52,947 bases of DNA from the NCBI GenBank assembly GCA_002453315.1, contig DKGO01000114.1:1-52947 (forward strand), read 5' to 3'. Made by a program: the position numbers and the translations under genes. Shown one piece after another: positions 24,084 to 33,555 of the stretch. The notes beneath the pieces were generated by a model. That model ran no database searches. It worked only from the letters and a program-made list of their open reading frames with translations, and was not told where the DNA came from. The stretch's first letter is position 1, and each line of letters starts with the position of its first letter. This DNA is from Caryophanales bacterium UBA6768. GTDB taxonomy: Bacteria > Bacillota > Bacilli > Bacillales_D > Amphibacillaceae.

Positions 24084-25007
24084 TTAAAAAGTTGCTGTTA
24101 ATTTAGTGACTAATTGTTTCTTACGTGAAACGACACCTTTTAAGAGGGCACGATTATTTTCTAATGTGACATCAAATGCCTTTTCTACATGATTTGCTGC
24201 GCTTCCCAAGGCTAACGCATCTGAATTACTATTAACAATATCTGTCACTGCCAGTAAAAATAAATCCAATCCTTTTGCCGCAATGATCTGATTAATTTCC
24301 GCTTCCAATTCTGCCTGATGGGCATAAATGCTAGCTATATCGACAGCATTGATTTGGGCAATTTCTACCTTAGCAGAACCCATCGTAAATTCCTTTGCAT
24401 CCATTCCCAAAAGTTCTGCAATAGATTTATCACTCACATCTGTTCCAGCCTTTAACATGTCAAAACCGTATGATTCAGCATCTATATCTGCTATCTTGCT
24501 TAACTCTCTTGCTGCATCTTCATCCTCTTCTGTACATGTTGGTGACTTAAATAATAAAGTGTCTGAAATAATCGCTGATAGCATAAGTCCCGCTATCGTT
24601 TTCGGGATATCAGCCCCGTGTTCTTTATACAATTTCAATAAAATCGTTGCTGTACATCCAACTGGCTCCGCACGGAAATACAGTGGATTAGCTGTTTCAA
24701 AATTAGCAATTCGATGATGATCCACCACTTCAACAATATGAACATCCTTAATGTTGTCAACTGATTGCTGAAATTCATTATGATCAACTAAAATTACGTG
24801 CTCATTTTCATGATCTACCCGATTGATCAACCGTGGAACATCGATATTAAAATAACGCAGTACATATTCCGTTTCTTTATTAATTTCACCAAGTCGAACG
24901 GCTTCTGCATCAACGCCTAAAGCCTGTTTTAAATGAGCATAAACAATGGCAGAAGTAATCGTATCTGTGTCAGGGCTTTTATGTCCAAATACTAAAGTTT
25001 TTACCAT
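24084..25007 (-). CDS. ppaC: Manganese-dependent inorganic pyrophosphatase
   Basis: A 307-residue family II pyrophosphatase of the DHH superfamily, which hydrolyses PPi to phosphate in the cytoplasm. Metal ligands fit the B. subtilis enzyme: H9, D13 and D15 in GHKSPDTD, D75 in ILVDHNEF and H97 in VVDHH. The C-terminal DHHA2 domain contains the substrate-binding SRKKQ near residue 298. Length is typical (309 in B. subtilis). No regulatory CBS domains are inserted. It is monocistronic. Confidence 0.95.
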   Translation of the reverse strand: MVKTLVFGHKSPDTDTITSAIVYAHLKQALGVDAEAVRLGEINKETEYVLRYFNIDVPRLINRVDHENEHVILVDHNEFQQSVDNIKDVHIVEVVDHHRIANFETANPLYFRAEPVGCTATILLKLYKEHGADIPKTIAGLMLSAIISDTLLFKSPTCTEEDEDAARELSKIADIDAESYGFDMLKAGTDVSDKSIAELLGMDAKEFTMGSAKVEIAQINAVDIASIYAHQAELEAEINQIIAAKGLDLFLLAVTDIVNSNSDALALGSAANHVEKAFDVTLENNRALLKGVVSRKKQLVTKLTATF

Positions 25008-25095
25008 ATTTAATCACCTATTTCCTTAGCTAATATGTACTAGAATAACACAATTTACCCTTATTCGTTAAATGTTTACATTAACTAACACGAAT

Positions 25096-25618
25096 TTAAT
25101 TTACACTAACACAATACTTATGTTCATCATACCATGTCAACACTTTATTAATTACCTCTTTATCCTTCACTTCCTCAGCCCTAAAACCACCAAAATCAAC
25201 AACAATTTCTAAAGTATCTTCCCTTTTTTTAACAACTACGACACCATATCTCATAAAAGATGTTGCAATAATATCGATTAATTTAGAACCTTGTAAAGGT
25301 TCCATTTTGTTTGCCAATTCTCAATCTGTTCCATCTATCACCCACGTACAAGCGGCAGATTTTAAATGGGTATTAGAGTCAGATTCTAGCTCCCCGATTT
25401 TATCGGGACCTAGTTTCACATTTATTCAATGTAAAAGCTTAATAATTTCGGATAAACCGATAAAAATCATCCCAGAAATAAAACCCGTTAGAAGGATTGT
25501 GAAAGTACCCCAATTAAATCCATCAAATTCTTCCCCAATATTGCCGTTCACACTAGCAAACAATAAACACACCAGTATAAAACAATATTTGTGAAATTTT
25601 ATTTTGCCTCATTTGCAT
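25096..25618 (-). pseudogene. Broken gene for a small membrane protein
   Basis: One reading frame family can be followed along the minus strand from an ATG at 25618 (or 25612) after AGGAAGGG. MRQNKISQILFYTGV is followed by a frameshift near 25565. It resumes with FASVNGNIGEEFDGFNWGTF and a second hydrophobic segment, GFISGMIFIGLSEIIKLLH. Then come an in-frame TGA, INVKLGPDKIGELESDSNT, another TGA, and finally ELANKMEPLQGSKL with about 60 more residues to 25096. One frameshift and two stops in a single otherwise continuous protein of about 170 residues point to recent decay. The last 73 codons alone might be mistaken for an intact gene. Family not recognised by name. Confidence 0.7.
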
Positions 25619-25683
25619 GTCACCCTTCCTTTTGAATCATTCCCTGAGCCTCTAATATTTACAAATTAATTTATCTTTAAAAA

Positions 25684-27501
25684 TTAATAAAAAAATTCCC
25701 AATAAACTATGTTCAAACATAAAATAATTGTCGCAAAAATCGTCAGTATGTTAATCATTTTTTTCCTTTTAGCCATTTTTCTATTTTTCACTTGCAAAAA
25801 CAAACTACCACTTATAATAATCGACAAAAACATATATAGCACATTAACAAAGAGGAAAGGTTTTAGTAATGCGTAGGTCGTCATCGACAATGTTTTGTAA
25901 ATCACCCAAATGACGTTCATTAACATCAATAAATTTAAAATATGTTGGCCTGTAAGTAGGGTAAAAAAATGTTTTTTTCGTCGTATTTTTGTAAAAATTG
26001 AAACAATCATAAAACTAATGGAAAATAGGATCGTAAGTCCTACTAAAATAATGCCTCCCCATTCAAATAGATGTTGATAATAAGGAACATATAGTAAATC
26101 AGTACTTACAGTAGCTAACATTTTTTTCGATTGTTCGGAATAAACATCAAGTGCATACGCACTAAAACTATCTTCTGTAAAATAAATTCCTGGTTCTACT
26201 TGTGAATAATATAGGCCATTCATCATAATGTCGTGAGAATCAATCTGTTTCGCCTTACTCCTTAAAAACAGTCCGTAAATTTTACTAAAACCATGATGTG
26301 GGGAACGTGCAGGCTCGTAAATACCTTGCCATTCTGAGGAATTTTCCAAACTCGAAGAATTCCCTTTATATTCAAATTCACCAAATACAATATTAGGAAT
26401 TCCTAGCGTAAATGTCGTTTCGTTTGCCTTATTCGTTAACACTAAAACACCCAGATGCTCCTGTCTATTTACGTAAAAAGAGGAACTGAAGGCAATTGTA
26501 TTCCCTCCATGACCAAAAACTTGGCCACTTTTGGCTGGCAAGAAAAATAAGCCATTTGCGATTCTAGGTATGTTCGATTCAGGGTAATATAAAGATGGCT
26601 GAAACAAAAAATCAATTGTTTCATCATTTTTAAATAACAGCATTCCTTCCTCATCCAATAATGCTAGTAACAATTTCTGAAGATCAGTGGCCGTTCCTAT
26701 TACACTACCAGAGGGGTACAGAGGAATCACATATTGATTCTGTTCAATTAATTGAAGGTCTTCGTTATATCCTTGCACCTTTTTCCTTTGCCCTTTCACC
26801 CACTGATTATCTTCTTGTTCGGCGTCTATCGCTGTTTGCGCCATTTGAAGTGGCTTAAAAATGTATTTTTGCACGTATTCTTGATAATCCAAACCACTAA
26901 TTTCCTCTACAATATAAGCCGCAAGACTTGCCCCATAATTTGAGTAAGCAACGATTTCTCCCGGAGGAAATACTTGCCTAATATCCGCTTCTTCTAAAAC
27001 CTTCCTTAATGACGTCCGTTCATTTGGATGAAATATCATTAAATCTGTATAACTATCATCGAATCCAGCAGTATGATTCATTAAATGTTTCATTGTGACT
27101 GGCTCTTCAAACGATTTTTTTATACGGAAATTATCTGGCAAATAGGCATTAATCTCTTCTTCCAAATCGAGCCTTTCTTGCTCCATCAATTGTAGAACAC
27201 TTATCCAAACAAGAATTTTAGAAATGGAGCCCCATTCAAAGATAGTCTCCTCATCAACAAGTGTCTGCTGCTCCTTATCTGCATAACCTTGCATTTTGTA
27301 TATTTTTTTATTTCCATTAATGACAATCGTTGCCACCCCGGCAGTAGTTTCTACATGCTCTGTCATATAATCTAGCAATTTATCATCTAACACTTGATGA
27401 TCTGTAGCAGAAAAAGTAGGTGTAGGAGTATAGCCAAACAAAATCCCTATAAAAAGAAAAGAAATAAACATGGTATATCGTTTGTTAGAATGCAAATTCA
27501 C
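25684..27501 (-). CDS. Membrane-anchored serine beta-lactamase/D-Ala-D-Ala-peptidase-like hydrolase
   Basis: Started at the GTG at 27501 (AGAGGT 8 bases upstream), the product is about 605 residues. A signal peptide (FISFLFIGILFGYTPTPTFSA) is followed by a class C beta-lactamase-like domain. The catalytic SxxK is GSISK (S92, K95) and the second motif is Y-S-N in AYSNYGAS. The third motif is HGG in VFGHGGNT, where penicillin-binding proteins have KTG. A C-terminal part of about 150 residues holds four membrane helices. Such proteins (related to Bacillus FmtA-like and PbpX-like hydrolases) act outside the membrane on D-amino-acid peptides or esters. Exact substrate unknown. Confidence 0.8.
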   Translation of the reverse strand: MNLHSNKRYTMFISFLFIGILFGYTPTPTFSATDHQVLDDKLLDYMTEHVETTAGVATIVINGNKKIYKMQGYADKEQQTLVDEETIFEWGSISKILVWISVLQLMEQERLDLEEEINAYLPDNFRIKKSFEEPVTMKHLMNHTAGFDDSYTDLMIFHPNERTSLRKVLEEADIRQVFPPGEIVAYSNYGASLAAYIVEEISGLDYQEYVQKYIFKPLQMAQTAIDAEQEDNQWVKGQRKKVQGYNEDLQLIEQNQYVIPLYPSGSVIGTATDLQKLLLALLDEEGMLLFKNDETIDFLFQPSLYYPESNIPRIANGLFFLPAKSGQVFGHGGNTIAFSSSFYVNRQEHLGVLVLTNKANETTFTLGIPNIVFGEFEYKGNSSSLENSSEWQGIYEPARSPHHGFSKIYGLFLRSKAKQIDSHDIMMNGLYYSQVEPGIYFTEDSFSAYALDVYSEQSKKMLATVSTDLLYVPYYQHLFEWGGIILVGLTILFSISFMIVSIFTKIRRKKHFFTLLTGQHILNLLMLMNVIWVIYKTLSMTTYALLKPFLFVNVLYMFLSIIISGSLFLQVKNRKMAKRKKMINILTIFATIILCLNIVYWEFFY

Positions 27502-27600
27502 TAGTTGTGACCTCTTTCTTTTTGTTGAAATCATATTTTTTATTACAAAATTGCAATACATATAATTTAACATAAAACGTTTAGTTCACCTACTAAATAA

Positions 27601-27627
27601 TAAAAAAGTACCGCATTTTGCAGTACT
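27601..27627 (-). terminator. Terminator of the PCYCGC lipoprotein gene
   Basis: AGTACCGCA (27607-27615) pairs with TGCAGTACT (27619-27627) with one mismatch, followed on the minus strand by TTTTTTATTATT. Confidence 0.7.
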
Positions 27628-27712
27628 ATTGAACCCTAAATTTTATTGTTTTAGTTATCAGTTAATTTGTGTCACATCTTTAGAGAGGCCTTTTACAATT
27701 TCCACTCATCTT

Positions 27713-28213
27713 TCATGAAACAAACTGTGGTGTATCAGTCGCTTCTGGGTATCCTTGCCCCTCATATTTCTCCTCAATCAATTGACGGACCTCATCGATT
27801 GATTGACCACTTTGAAATTCCGCAATCGACTCAGCAGCAATATCTAAACAAACTTGACATCTTGTCGCATGATCATCCCATACAACTGCACCATTTTCAT
27901 TATTATCATAGATAAAACAGTGATAATTATGATCATGCCCAACAGAATCACCACACCCACAATAGCATGGGATATGCTTCAACAATTCGGTATGGTTGGT
28001 AACCTCTTTATACAGTATTTGCATATTTTCATGATGGTTGTTTAAAAATTCAGGGAGCACATCAACACCCGCTGTTTCTACTCGTAAATCACCCATACTT
28101 CCGTCATTGATGGAGGCCACATCATTTTTTGTGTTTTCTTTTTTTCCCCCACATGCTGATAAAACAAATAATACTGCCACAAGTATCGTAATCACTAACA
28201 TCATTTTTCGCAC
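27713..28213 (-). CDS. PCYCGC-motif lipoprotein
   Basis: A 166-residue lipoprotein. The signal peptide ends in the lipobox LSAC, followed by a polar linker. The body contains the family-defining PCYCGCGDSVGHDHNYHCF, then a second cysteine pair in ATRCQVCLDIA, a cluster of Cys and His suited to metal binding. Proteins with this domain are common in Bacillaceae and have no established function. The GTG at 28213 lies 7 bases after AGGGGT and gives a more typical signal peptide than the GTG at 28222. It sits outside the membrane next to the serine hydrolase gene but has its own terminator. Confidence 0.85.
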   Translation of the reverse strand: MRKMMLVITILVAVLFVLSACGGKKENTKNDVASINDGSMGDLRVETAGVDVLPEFLNNHHENMQILYKEVTNHTELLKHIPCYCGCGDSVGHDHNYHCFIYDNNENGAVVWDDHATRCQVCLDIAAESIAEFQSGQSIDEVRQLIEEKYEGQGYPEATDTPQFVS

Positions 28214-28392
28214 AATGCACACCCCTGACTAATGTTAAAATTTCATCGTTACTACTTTATCCTATCACAAATGAAACATTCAAAAGTTACAAATTACCGA
28301 TATTAATCGCACATATTTTCGAAATTTTCCCTTTAGATTTTTCAGGGTGGATGTGGAAGAATGAAACATATTATATTGAGAAGTATCACCGC

Positions 28393-28424
28393 AAAAAAGC
28401 CGGGTAGCATTTTACTACCCAGCC
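28393..28424 (-). terminator. Terminator of the AGCS symporter gene
   Basis: GCCGGGTAG (28399-28407) pairs with CTACCCAGC (28415-28423); on the minus strand the stem is followed by TTTTTT. Confidence 0.85.
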
Positions 28425-28463
28425 TTGTTTTATTCTATGATTATACATAAATAAATACGCAAA

Positions 28464-29816
28464 TTAAGCTGCTTGATTTTTTTCTTCCTTAATTTTCTTT
28501 TGCAATCGTTTCGTTTCAGCCACGATAACCCCAGAGAGTCCTAAGAGCCCAATTAAGTTCGGAGCCGCCATTAAACCATTCAGTACATCAGCTAATGACC
28601 AAATTAAATCTAAAGATACTGTTGCTCCAACGAAAATGAAAAGAACGAAAGCAATACGATATCCCGTTACAGCTATTTCGTTACTGAACAGATATTGGAA
28701 ACATTTTTCTCCGTAATAACCCCAACCTAAAATAGTTGAAGATGCGAAGAAAATAATCCCTAACGATACAAGTGCTGGACCGAAGCCACCAATTAGATTA
28801 CCCCAGGCTTCTGCTGTTAAAGCACCCGCTTCAATGGAAGTGTCTTTCCATGCACCAGACATAACAATCGTCACTCCGGTAATCGAACAAATGACTAGCG
28901 TATCAAATAAAACTTGTGTCATCGACACTAAAGCCTGACGGCCAGGTATGTCCGATTTCGCCGCTGCCGCTGCAATTGGTGCAGAACCTAGACCGGCCTC
29001 GTTAGAGAATAGGCCTCGGGCAATTCCAAAGCGAATGACTGTACCGATTGCACCACCTGCTATTGCCTCTCCAGAAAATGCATCTGTAAAAATTAAACTA
29101 AATGCTGCTGGAATAAGATCAATATTCATCGCCATGATAATGAGACCAACAATTAAATAGAAAAATGCCATAATTGGAACGAAGAAAGAGGTCACTCGAC
29201 CAATCCACTTAATTCCACCTAAAATAACTAATCCCGCAAAAATAACTAGGACAACACCAGTTAACCAAAACGGGATATTGAAAGTATTATTCATTGCATC
29301 AGCAACCGCTTTTGCTTGTGTACCATTGCCAATTCCAAATGCAGCAAAGGCACCAAAAATGGCGAATAAAACCCCTAACCATTTTTGCTTGAGACCGTGC
29401 TCTAAATAGTACATCGGTCCTCCAGCCATTTCACCTTTCGAGTCTTTCACACGGTATTTCACCGCTAAAATGGCCTCTCCATACTTTGTGGCCATTCCAA
29501 AAAATCCAGCGAGCCACATCCAGAAGATTGCTCCTGGTCCTCCCATAACGACAGCAGTTGCCACACCAACAATATTACCGACACCGACAGTTGCAGCCAT
29601 CGCTGTCATCAGAGCCTGGAAGTGTGAAATATCCCCTTCTGAGGATTTATCTTTATTTTTAGTGAAAACTAGTTTCAGGGCATAAGGTAATAATCTAATT
29701 TGTAAAATGCCAACACGAATCGTCAAAAATACCCCTGTTCCAACTAGTAAAATAAGTAGTGGTGGTCCCCAGACGTAACCACTCACCGTGTCTAGAAACT
29801 CTGTTACTCGATCCAT
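28464..29816 (-). CDS. alsT: Sodium/alanine (or glycine) symporter, AGCS family
   Basis: A 450-residue AGCS transporter with about eleven membrane helices. Signatures are TAMAATVGVGNIVGVATAVVMGGPGAIFWMW, KYGEAILAVKYR, GGPMYYLEHGL and SNEAGLGSAPIAAAAA. It couples Na+ entry to import of small neutral amino acids, with glutamine also reported for some Bacillus members. The ATG at 29816 follows GGAGGG by 7 bases. The name alsT is used for B. subtilis family members; several paralogues exist, so the symbol is tentative. The promoter carries a near-consensus cre site, suggesting carbon catabolite repression. Confidence 0.85.
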   Translation of the reverse strand: MDRVTEFLDTVSGYVWGPPLLILLVGTGVFLTIRVGILQIRLLPYALKLVFTKNKDKSSEGDISHFQALMTAMAATVGVGNIVGVATAVVMGGPGAIFWMWLAGFFGMATKYGEAILAVKYRVKDSKGEMAGGPMYYLEHGLKQKWLGVLFAIFGAFAAFGIGNGTQAKAVADAMNNTFNIPFWLTGVVLVIFAGLVILGGIKWIGRVTSFFVPIMAFFYLIVGLIIMAMNIDLIPAAFSLIFTDAFSGEAIAGGAIGTVIRFGIARGLFSNEAGLGSAPIAAAAAKSDIPGRQALVSMTQVLFDTLVICSITGVTIVMSGAWKDTSIEAGALTAEAWGNLIGGFGPALVSLGIIFFASSTILGWGYYGEKCFQYLFSNEIAVTGYRIAFVLFIFVGATVSLDLIWSLADVLNGLMAAPNLIGLLGLSGVIVAETKRLQKKIKEEKNQAA

Positions 29817-29882
29817 CAATTTCCCTCCATTATGTATTATTTTTTTATAAACTAGGCAATTCCGTATACATCATCCCTTATA

Positions 29883-29942
29883 TGAAAGCGCTTTTATTAA
29901 AGTTTATAGTTAAAAATTACATGAATATACAAAAAAAGTCAA
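29883..29942 (-). promoter_or_regulatory. AGCS symporter promoter with candidate cre site
   Basis: On the minus strand TTGACT (29937-29942), a 17-base spacer and TAATTT (29914-29919) form the promoter. About 10-25 bases after the start is TAAAAGCGCTTTCA (29883-29896), one base off the palindromic CcpA site TGAAARCGYTTTCA. A cre in this position usually blocks elongation. Confidence 0.6.
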
Positions 29943-30050
29943 GCTTTGTAAGGAAATATAATTAAAACCATTCTATCGTCAATTTCTATCTATATTTTCA
30001 CTTAAAATTCCTTTATAATGTAAGATAAATATGCAAATGGAGGAATGAAT

Positions 30051-31175
30051 TTGAAAGAGATCATTGTAGTCGGAACAGGCATTGTTGGTGCATCGACAGC
30101 CTATGAAATGACAAAAAAAGGATATAAAGTGACAATGATCGATAGTCATGAAACCGGCCGTGCAACTTCAGCGGGAGCTGGTATTATTTCCCCTTGGGTA
30201 AATCAGCGGAGGAATAAAGCCTGGTACTCTTTAGCTAAAAACGGGGCATCCCATTACCTACAACTTATAGACGAATTAAACCAAGACGGTGAACGATCTA
30301 CAGGCTATAAACAAATTGGTGCTTTACATTTACATACTGATCTTAATCATTTGGAAAAATTAAAACATCTTGCGCTCCAAAAACGCAAAGAAGCCCCTGA
30401 AATTGGTCATGTAGAAATATTAAATCCTAAAAAAACAGTTGCTAAATTCCCTTTATTACATGAAAAATTTTCTGCCCTTTATGTATCCGGGGCGGCTAGA
30501 ATCGACGGTGCTGCTTTACGAAATGCGTTAATAAAAAGCGCCCAACGAGCGGGGGCCACTTATATTGAGGGCCATGCATCATTGCATGTTAATGGAAGTA
30601 AAGTATTAGGTGTAAAAGTTAATGATGAAGAACTACTAAGTGATGCGACAGTTTTAACGAATGGTGTTTGGATGAAAGAAACGTTGTCCCCATTACATGT
30701 GGATTTACAAATTACCATGCAAAAAGGACAACTAGTCCATATAGTTGCAAATGATCTTCAACAAGAGGTATATCCAGTTGTCACACCACCTAGGGACCCG
30801 TACATTGTTCCATTTGATGACGGTCGGGTTGTCGTTGGAGCAACGAGAGAAGACAATGCTATATATGATTCTAGTATGACTGTCGGTGGTGTTCATGAAG
30901 TATTAGATAAAGTATTGGAAATTGCGCCAGGATTTTATCATAGTTCCATCGTTGAAGTCCGCACAGGATTCAGACCTTTCACAAAAACTTTCGTCCCTAT
31001 ATTTGGCCCGGTTCCAGATTATGACCAATTATTTATTGCCAACGGACTAGGTGCTTCGGGTTTAACAACAGGTCCATATATCGGGAAAATTTTAGCGAAT
31101 ATGATTGCAGATGAAAATGTGGAGATTGATCATGCATTATACCAAGTGAATGATCATGTGAAAAAAGGTAAGTAG
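30051..31175 (+). CDS. FAD-dependent amino-acid oxidoreductase (DAO family)
   Basis: A flavoprotein of about 374 residues in the DAO/DadA-like family. The N-terminal FAD Rossmann motif is VVGTGIVGASTAYEMTKKGYKVTMID. An ATSAGAGIISPW block contacts the flavin, and the C-terminal GLGASGLTTGPYIGK is the second FAD site. Family enzymes oxidise D-amino acids, glycine, sarcosine or proline derivatives; the substrate cannot be chosen from sequence. The TTG at 30051 is 7 bases after GGAGG, whereas the ATG at 30045 overlaps it. TATAAT lies at 30014-30019. A seven-codon ORF with a good ribosome binding site (31194-31217, MITLAQE) follows and may be the stub of a lost second gene. Confidence 0.8.
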   Translation: MKEIIVVGTGIVGASTAYEMTKKGYKVTMIDSHETGRATSAGAGIISPWVNQRRNKAWYSLAKNGASHYLQLIDELNQDGERSTGYKQIGALHLHTDLNHLEKLKHLALQKRKEAPEIGHVEILNPKKTVAKFPLLHEKFSALYVSGAARIDGAALRNALIKSAQRAGATYIEGHASLHVNGSKVLGVKVNDEELLSDATVLTNGVWMKETLSPLHVDLQITMQKGQLVHIVANDLQQEVYPVVTPPRDPYIVPFDDGRVVVGATREDNAIYDSSMTVGGVHEVLDKVLEIAPGFYHSSIVEVRTGFRPFTKTFVPIFGPVPDYDQLFIANGLGASGLTTGPYIGKILANMIADENVEIDHALYQVNDHVKKGK

Positions 31176-31304
31176 TTAGAAAGGGGTGTTAACGATGATT
31201 ACATTGGCGCAAGAATAGATTCCTATCATAAAATAGATAAATTTCACCCTGTGCCAAACTCGGAATAATTCCACCCTACTCCTGTCCGCTTCCTCAATTT
31301 CTCC

Positions 31305-31336
31305 AAAAATCCGGATGCCATCACTATGACATCCGG
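31305..31336 (-). terminator. Terminator after the first YczE-type gene
   Basis: CCGGATG (31311-31317) pairs with CATCCGG (31330-31336), followed on the minus strand by ATTTTT. Confidence 0.75.
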
Positions 31337-31378
31337 AAAATATTAATCTATCATGTAAGATTAAATCATAAAGAACCC

Positions 31379-32032
31379 TTACTTCACCTTAGGCAAACTT
31401 TGATGCTGAAATTTATGTTCCTTCCATCGTTCCTCATAATGATCAACTACCCTCGACATACGTAAATAGACAAATTGGAAAATCGGGCTCTGAATAAATG
31501 TGAAAATAAATGAAAAGATAAAAACAGTTCCTCCGATAAGCCAACCGATAAGTAGGACCAATGATTCTGTTATAATTCTCACTAACCCTACAGAAAGACC
31601 AGTTTTATCAGAAATAGATAACATAAATCCATCCCGTGGACCTGAGCCAATTTTTCCCGCATTATATAATCCGCCACCAATACCTAAGAGGATGATTCCA
31701 ACAATTATCATCAACACATCTAGCCAAGTATGAGTCGCCTCAGGTAAAAATCCGAGTGATAAATAAAAGTCAATCATGACACCCATAATCAATGCATTCA
31801 AAAAGGTCCCAATTTTAATATAGGACTTATCAAGTATAAAAGAAATGACAATTAAAAGGGCACTTATTATAATACTCCATGTGCCAATTGACAGACCTAC
31901 TTGCTCAAATAATGCAACGCTCAAAACTTCCCACGGATGTATTCCTAGATAATCAACTTTTATCGTCATCGCAATTCCCAAACTACAGACATTTAAACCA
32001 AATAAAAAAAGTAATGAACGAATATATATCAT
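31379..32032 (-). CDS. YczE/YyaS-family membrane protein, copy 1
   Basis: A 217-residue integral membrane protein with five or six helices. Family-like motifs are LGIHPWEVLSVALFEQ, GLYNAGKIGSGPRDGFMLSISDKTGLSVGLVRIITE and a basic C-terminal tail. It is closely related along its whole length to the next gene upstream, and the two arose by tandem duplication. The family's molecular role is unknown; B. subtilis yczE lies beside the surfactin operon but the mechanism was never settled. The ATG start is preceded by GAGAGAAGTG, matching the other copy. Confidence 0.75.
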   Translation of the reverse strand: MIYIRSLLFLFGLNVCSLGIAMTIKVDYLGIHPWEVLSVALFEQVGLSIGTWSIIISALLIVISFILDKSYIKIGTFLNALIMGVMIDFYLSLGFLPEATHTWLDVLMIIVGIILLGIGGGLYNAGKIGSGPRDGFMLSISDKTGLSVGLVRIITESLVLLIGWLIGGTVFIFSFIFTFIQSPIFQFVYLRMSRVVDHYEERWKEHKFQHQSLPKVK

Positions 32033-32217
32033 CTATGACACTTCTCTCTATTAATCCCATCTTCACTTTAAATTACATAATTATATTGTAAACAATTTAT
32101 GATAGCAATGCCTGTTATTTGCTCGATAAAACTATTCTTTAAACAAGCAAAAAATTCATTTTATTCTGGGCATTTCAAGCCATCCATCAATTAAAATATT
32201 AAAATCTCTTTCTACCT

Positions 32218-32264
32218 AAAATATCCGAATGCTCCCATTTTTCACACTGTCAATGGACATTCGG
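32218..32264 (-). terminator. Terminator after the second YczE-type gene
   Basis: CCGAATG (32225-32231) pairs with CATTCGG (32258-32264) across a 26-base loop, followed on the minus strand by ATATTTT. Its place and stem resemble the terminator of copy 1, so it was probably duplicated with the gene. Confidence 0.55.
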
Positions 32265-32303
32265 AAGATTAGGCTATCATATTATCCAAAAGTATAAGTA
32301 CCT

Positions 32304-32957
32304 TTACTTCGTCTTCGGAAGACTTTGACGTTGAAACTTCCTCGACTTCCACTGTTCTTCATATTGGTCAACAACCTTGGACAACCGCAAATAAACAAAT
32401 TGAAAAATCGGGCTTTGAACAAATGTAAAAATAAACGTAAAGATAAAAATAGTTCCCCCAATGAGCCAACCAATTAATAAAACCGTTAGTTCCGTAATAA
32501 TTCTTACTAACCCTACAGAAAGACCTGTTTTATCAGAAATGGATAACATAAATCCATCTCGTGGGCCTGAACCAACCTTAGCAGCGTTATATAAACCACC
32601 ACCAACACCCATAATGACAATCCCGACAATAATCGTCACAACATCCAGCCAAGTATGTGATGCCTCTGGGAGAAAATCTAACCATAAGTAAAAATCAATC
32701 ATTATTCCGATAATCAACGCATTCAAAAATGTTCCAATTTTAATATACGATCTATCTAAAATAAATGCAACGACAATTAAAAAAGCACCTATCAAAATAC
32801 TCCAGGCACCGATTGATAAGCCAACTTGTTCAAACAATGCGACACTTAATACGTCCCAAGGATGAAGCCCTAAATAATCAACTTTAATTGTTATTGATAT
32901 CCCTAAACTAAACACACATAATCCAAATAAAAAAAGTAATGAACGAATATAAATCAT
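32304..32957 (-). CDS. YczE/YyaS-family membrane protein, copy 2
   Basis: 217 residues, same architecture as copy 1. Long identical blocks include GSGPRDGFMLSISDKTGL and VYLR. Differences are mostly conservative (I/V/L, S/T), which argues that both copies are under selection. I placed the start at the ATG at 32957 to match copy 1; three codons upstream belong to the conserved leader CACTTCTCTCTATTA, also shared between the copies. Each copy has its own terminator, so they are separate transcription units. Confidence 0.75.
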   Translation of the reverse strand: MIYIRSLLFLFGLCVFSLGISITIKVDYLGLHPWDVLSVALFEQVGLSIGAWSILIGAFLIVVAFILDRSYIKIGTFLNALIIGIMIDFYLWLDFLPEASHTWLDVVTIIVGIVIMGVGGGLYNAAKVGSGPRDGFMLSISDKTGLSVGLVRIITELTVLLIGWLIGGTIFIFTFIFTFVQSPIFQFVYLRLSKVVDQYEEQWKSRKFQRQSLPKTK

Positions 32958-33047
32958 CGGTGACACTTCTCTCTATTATTCTCATTTTCTCTTTACATAA
33001 TTTAATTATATTGTAAAAATTCTTCATTGACTAAGCAAGCACAAAAC

Positions 33048-33365
33048 TTATTCTATAATAACGGCTGTCCCGTAGGCAATTACTTCCGAGGCTGCATTCA
33101 TTACTTGTGATGTTTGGTACCTCATTCCAACGATGGCATTTGCCCCGACTTTTTCCGCCTCTTTAATCATCCGCTTCATAGCAATTGTTCTCGCTTCTAC
33201 CATCAATTCTGAATAGCCTTTAATTTCTCCACCAACAATTGTCTTTAAGCCAGCACCAAAATCCCGGCCAATATGCTTCGATTGAACAGTACTCCCTTGA
33301 ACAATTCCCAATATTTCTGTTACTTTTTTGCCCGTCATTTCATTTGTCGTTACGATTAACACCAT
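33048..33365 (-). CDS. YbjQ-family (UPF0145) heavy-metal-binding-domain-like protein
   Basis: A 105-residue cytoplasmic protein covering the whole YbjQ/UPF0145 domain: EILGIVQGSTVQSKHIGRDF, a GGEIKGYSELMVEAR block, and VGANAIVGMRYQTSQV ending in YGTAVIIE. The family forms oligomeric rings and has been annotated as heavy-metal binding without biochemical proof. The ATG at 33365 follows GAGG at 5 bases. It is a single gene divergent from galE. Confidence 0.88.
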   Translation of the reverse strand: MVLIVTTNEMTGKKVTEILGIVQGSTVQSKHIGRDFGAGLKTIVGGEIKGYSELMVEARTIAMKRMIKEAEKVGANAIVGMRYQTSQVMNAASEVIAYGTAVIIE

Positions 33366-33555
33366 GATCACCTCATCTATTACTATAACATATTAATTAA
33401 AATTTTAATTGACTTTAGTTTGTCTATTTTGATTAATAAGACCAATCTTTGAAAACCGACGTTTGATGTCGTAAACTAGCTATAGACAGTTTTATAAAAA
33501 GGGTTTTCCATCACCCTAAATTGGACCCAAAATTGTAAGAAAGAAGGTTGTACAT

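Noticed and set aside
25307..25594. 95-residue plus-strand ORF
   Set aside because: It is antisense to the broken minus-strand gene, which has a ribosome binding site and coherent membrane segments.
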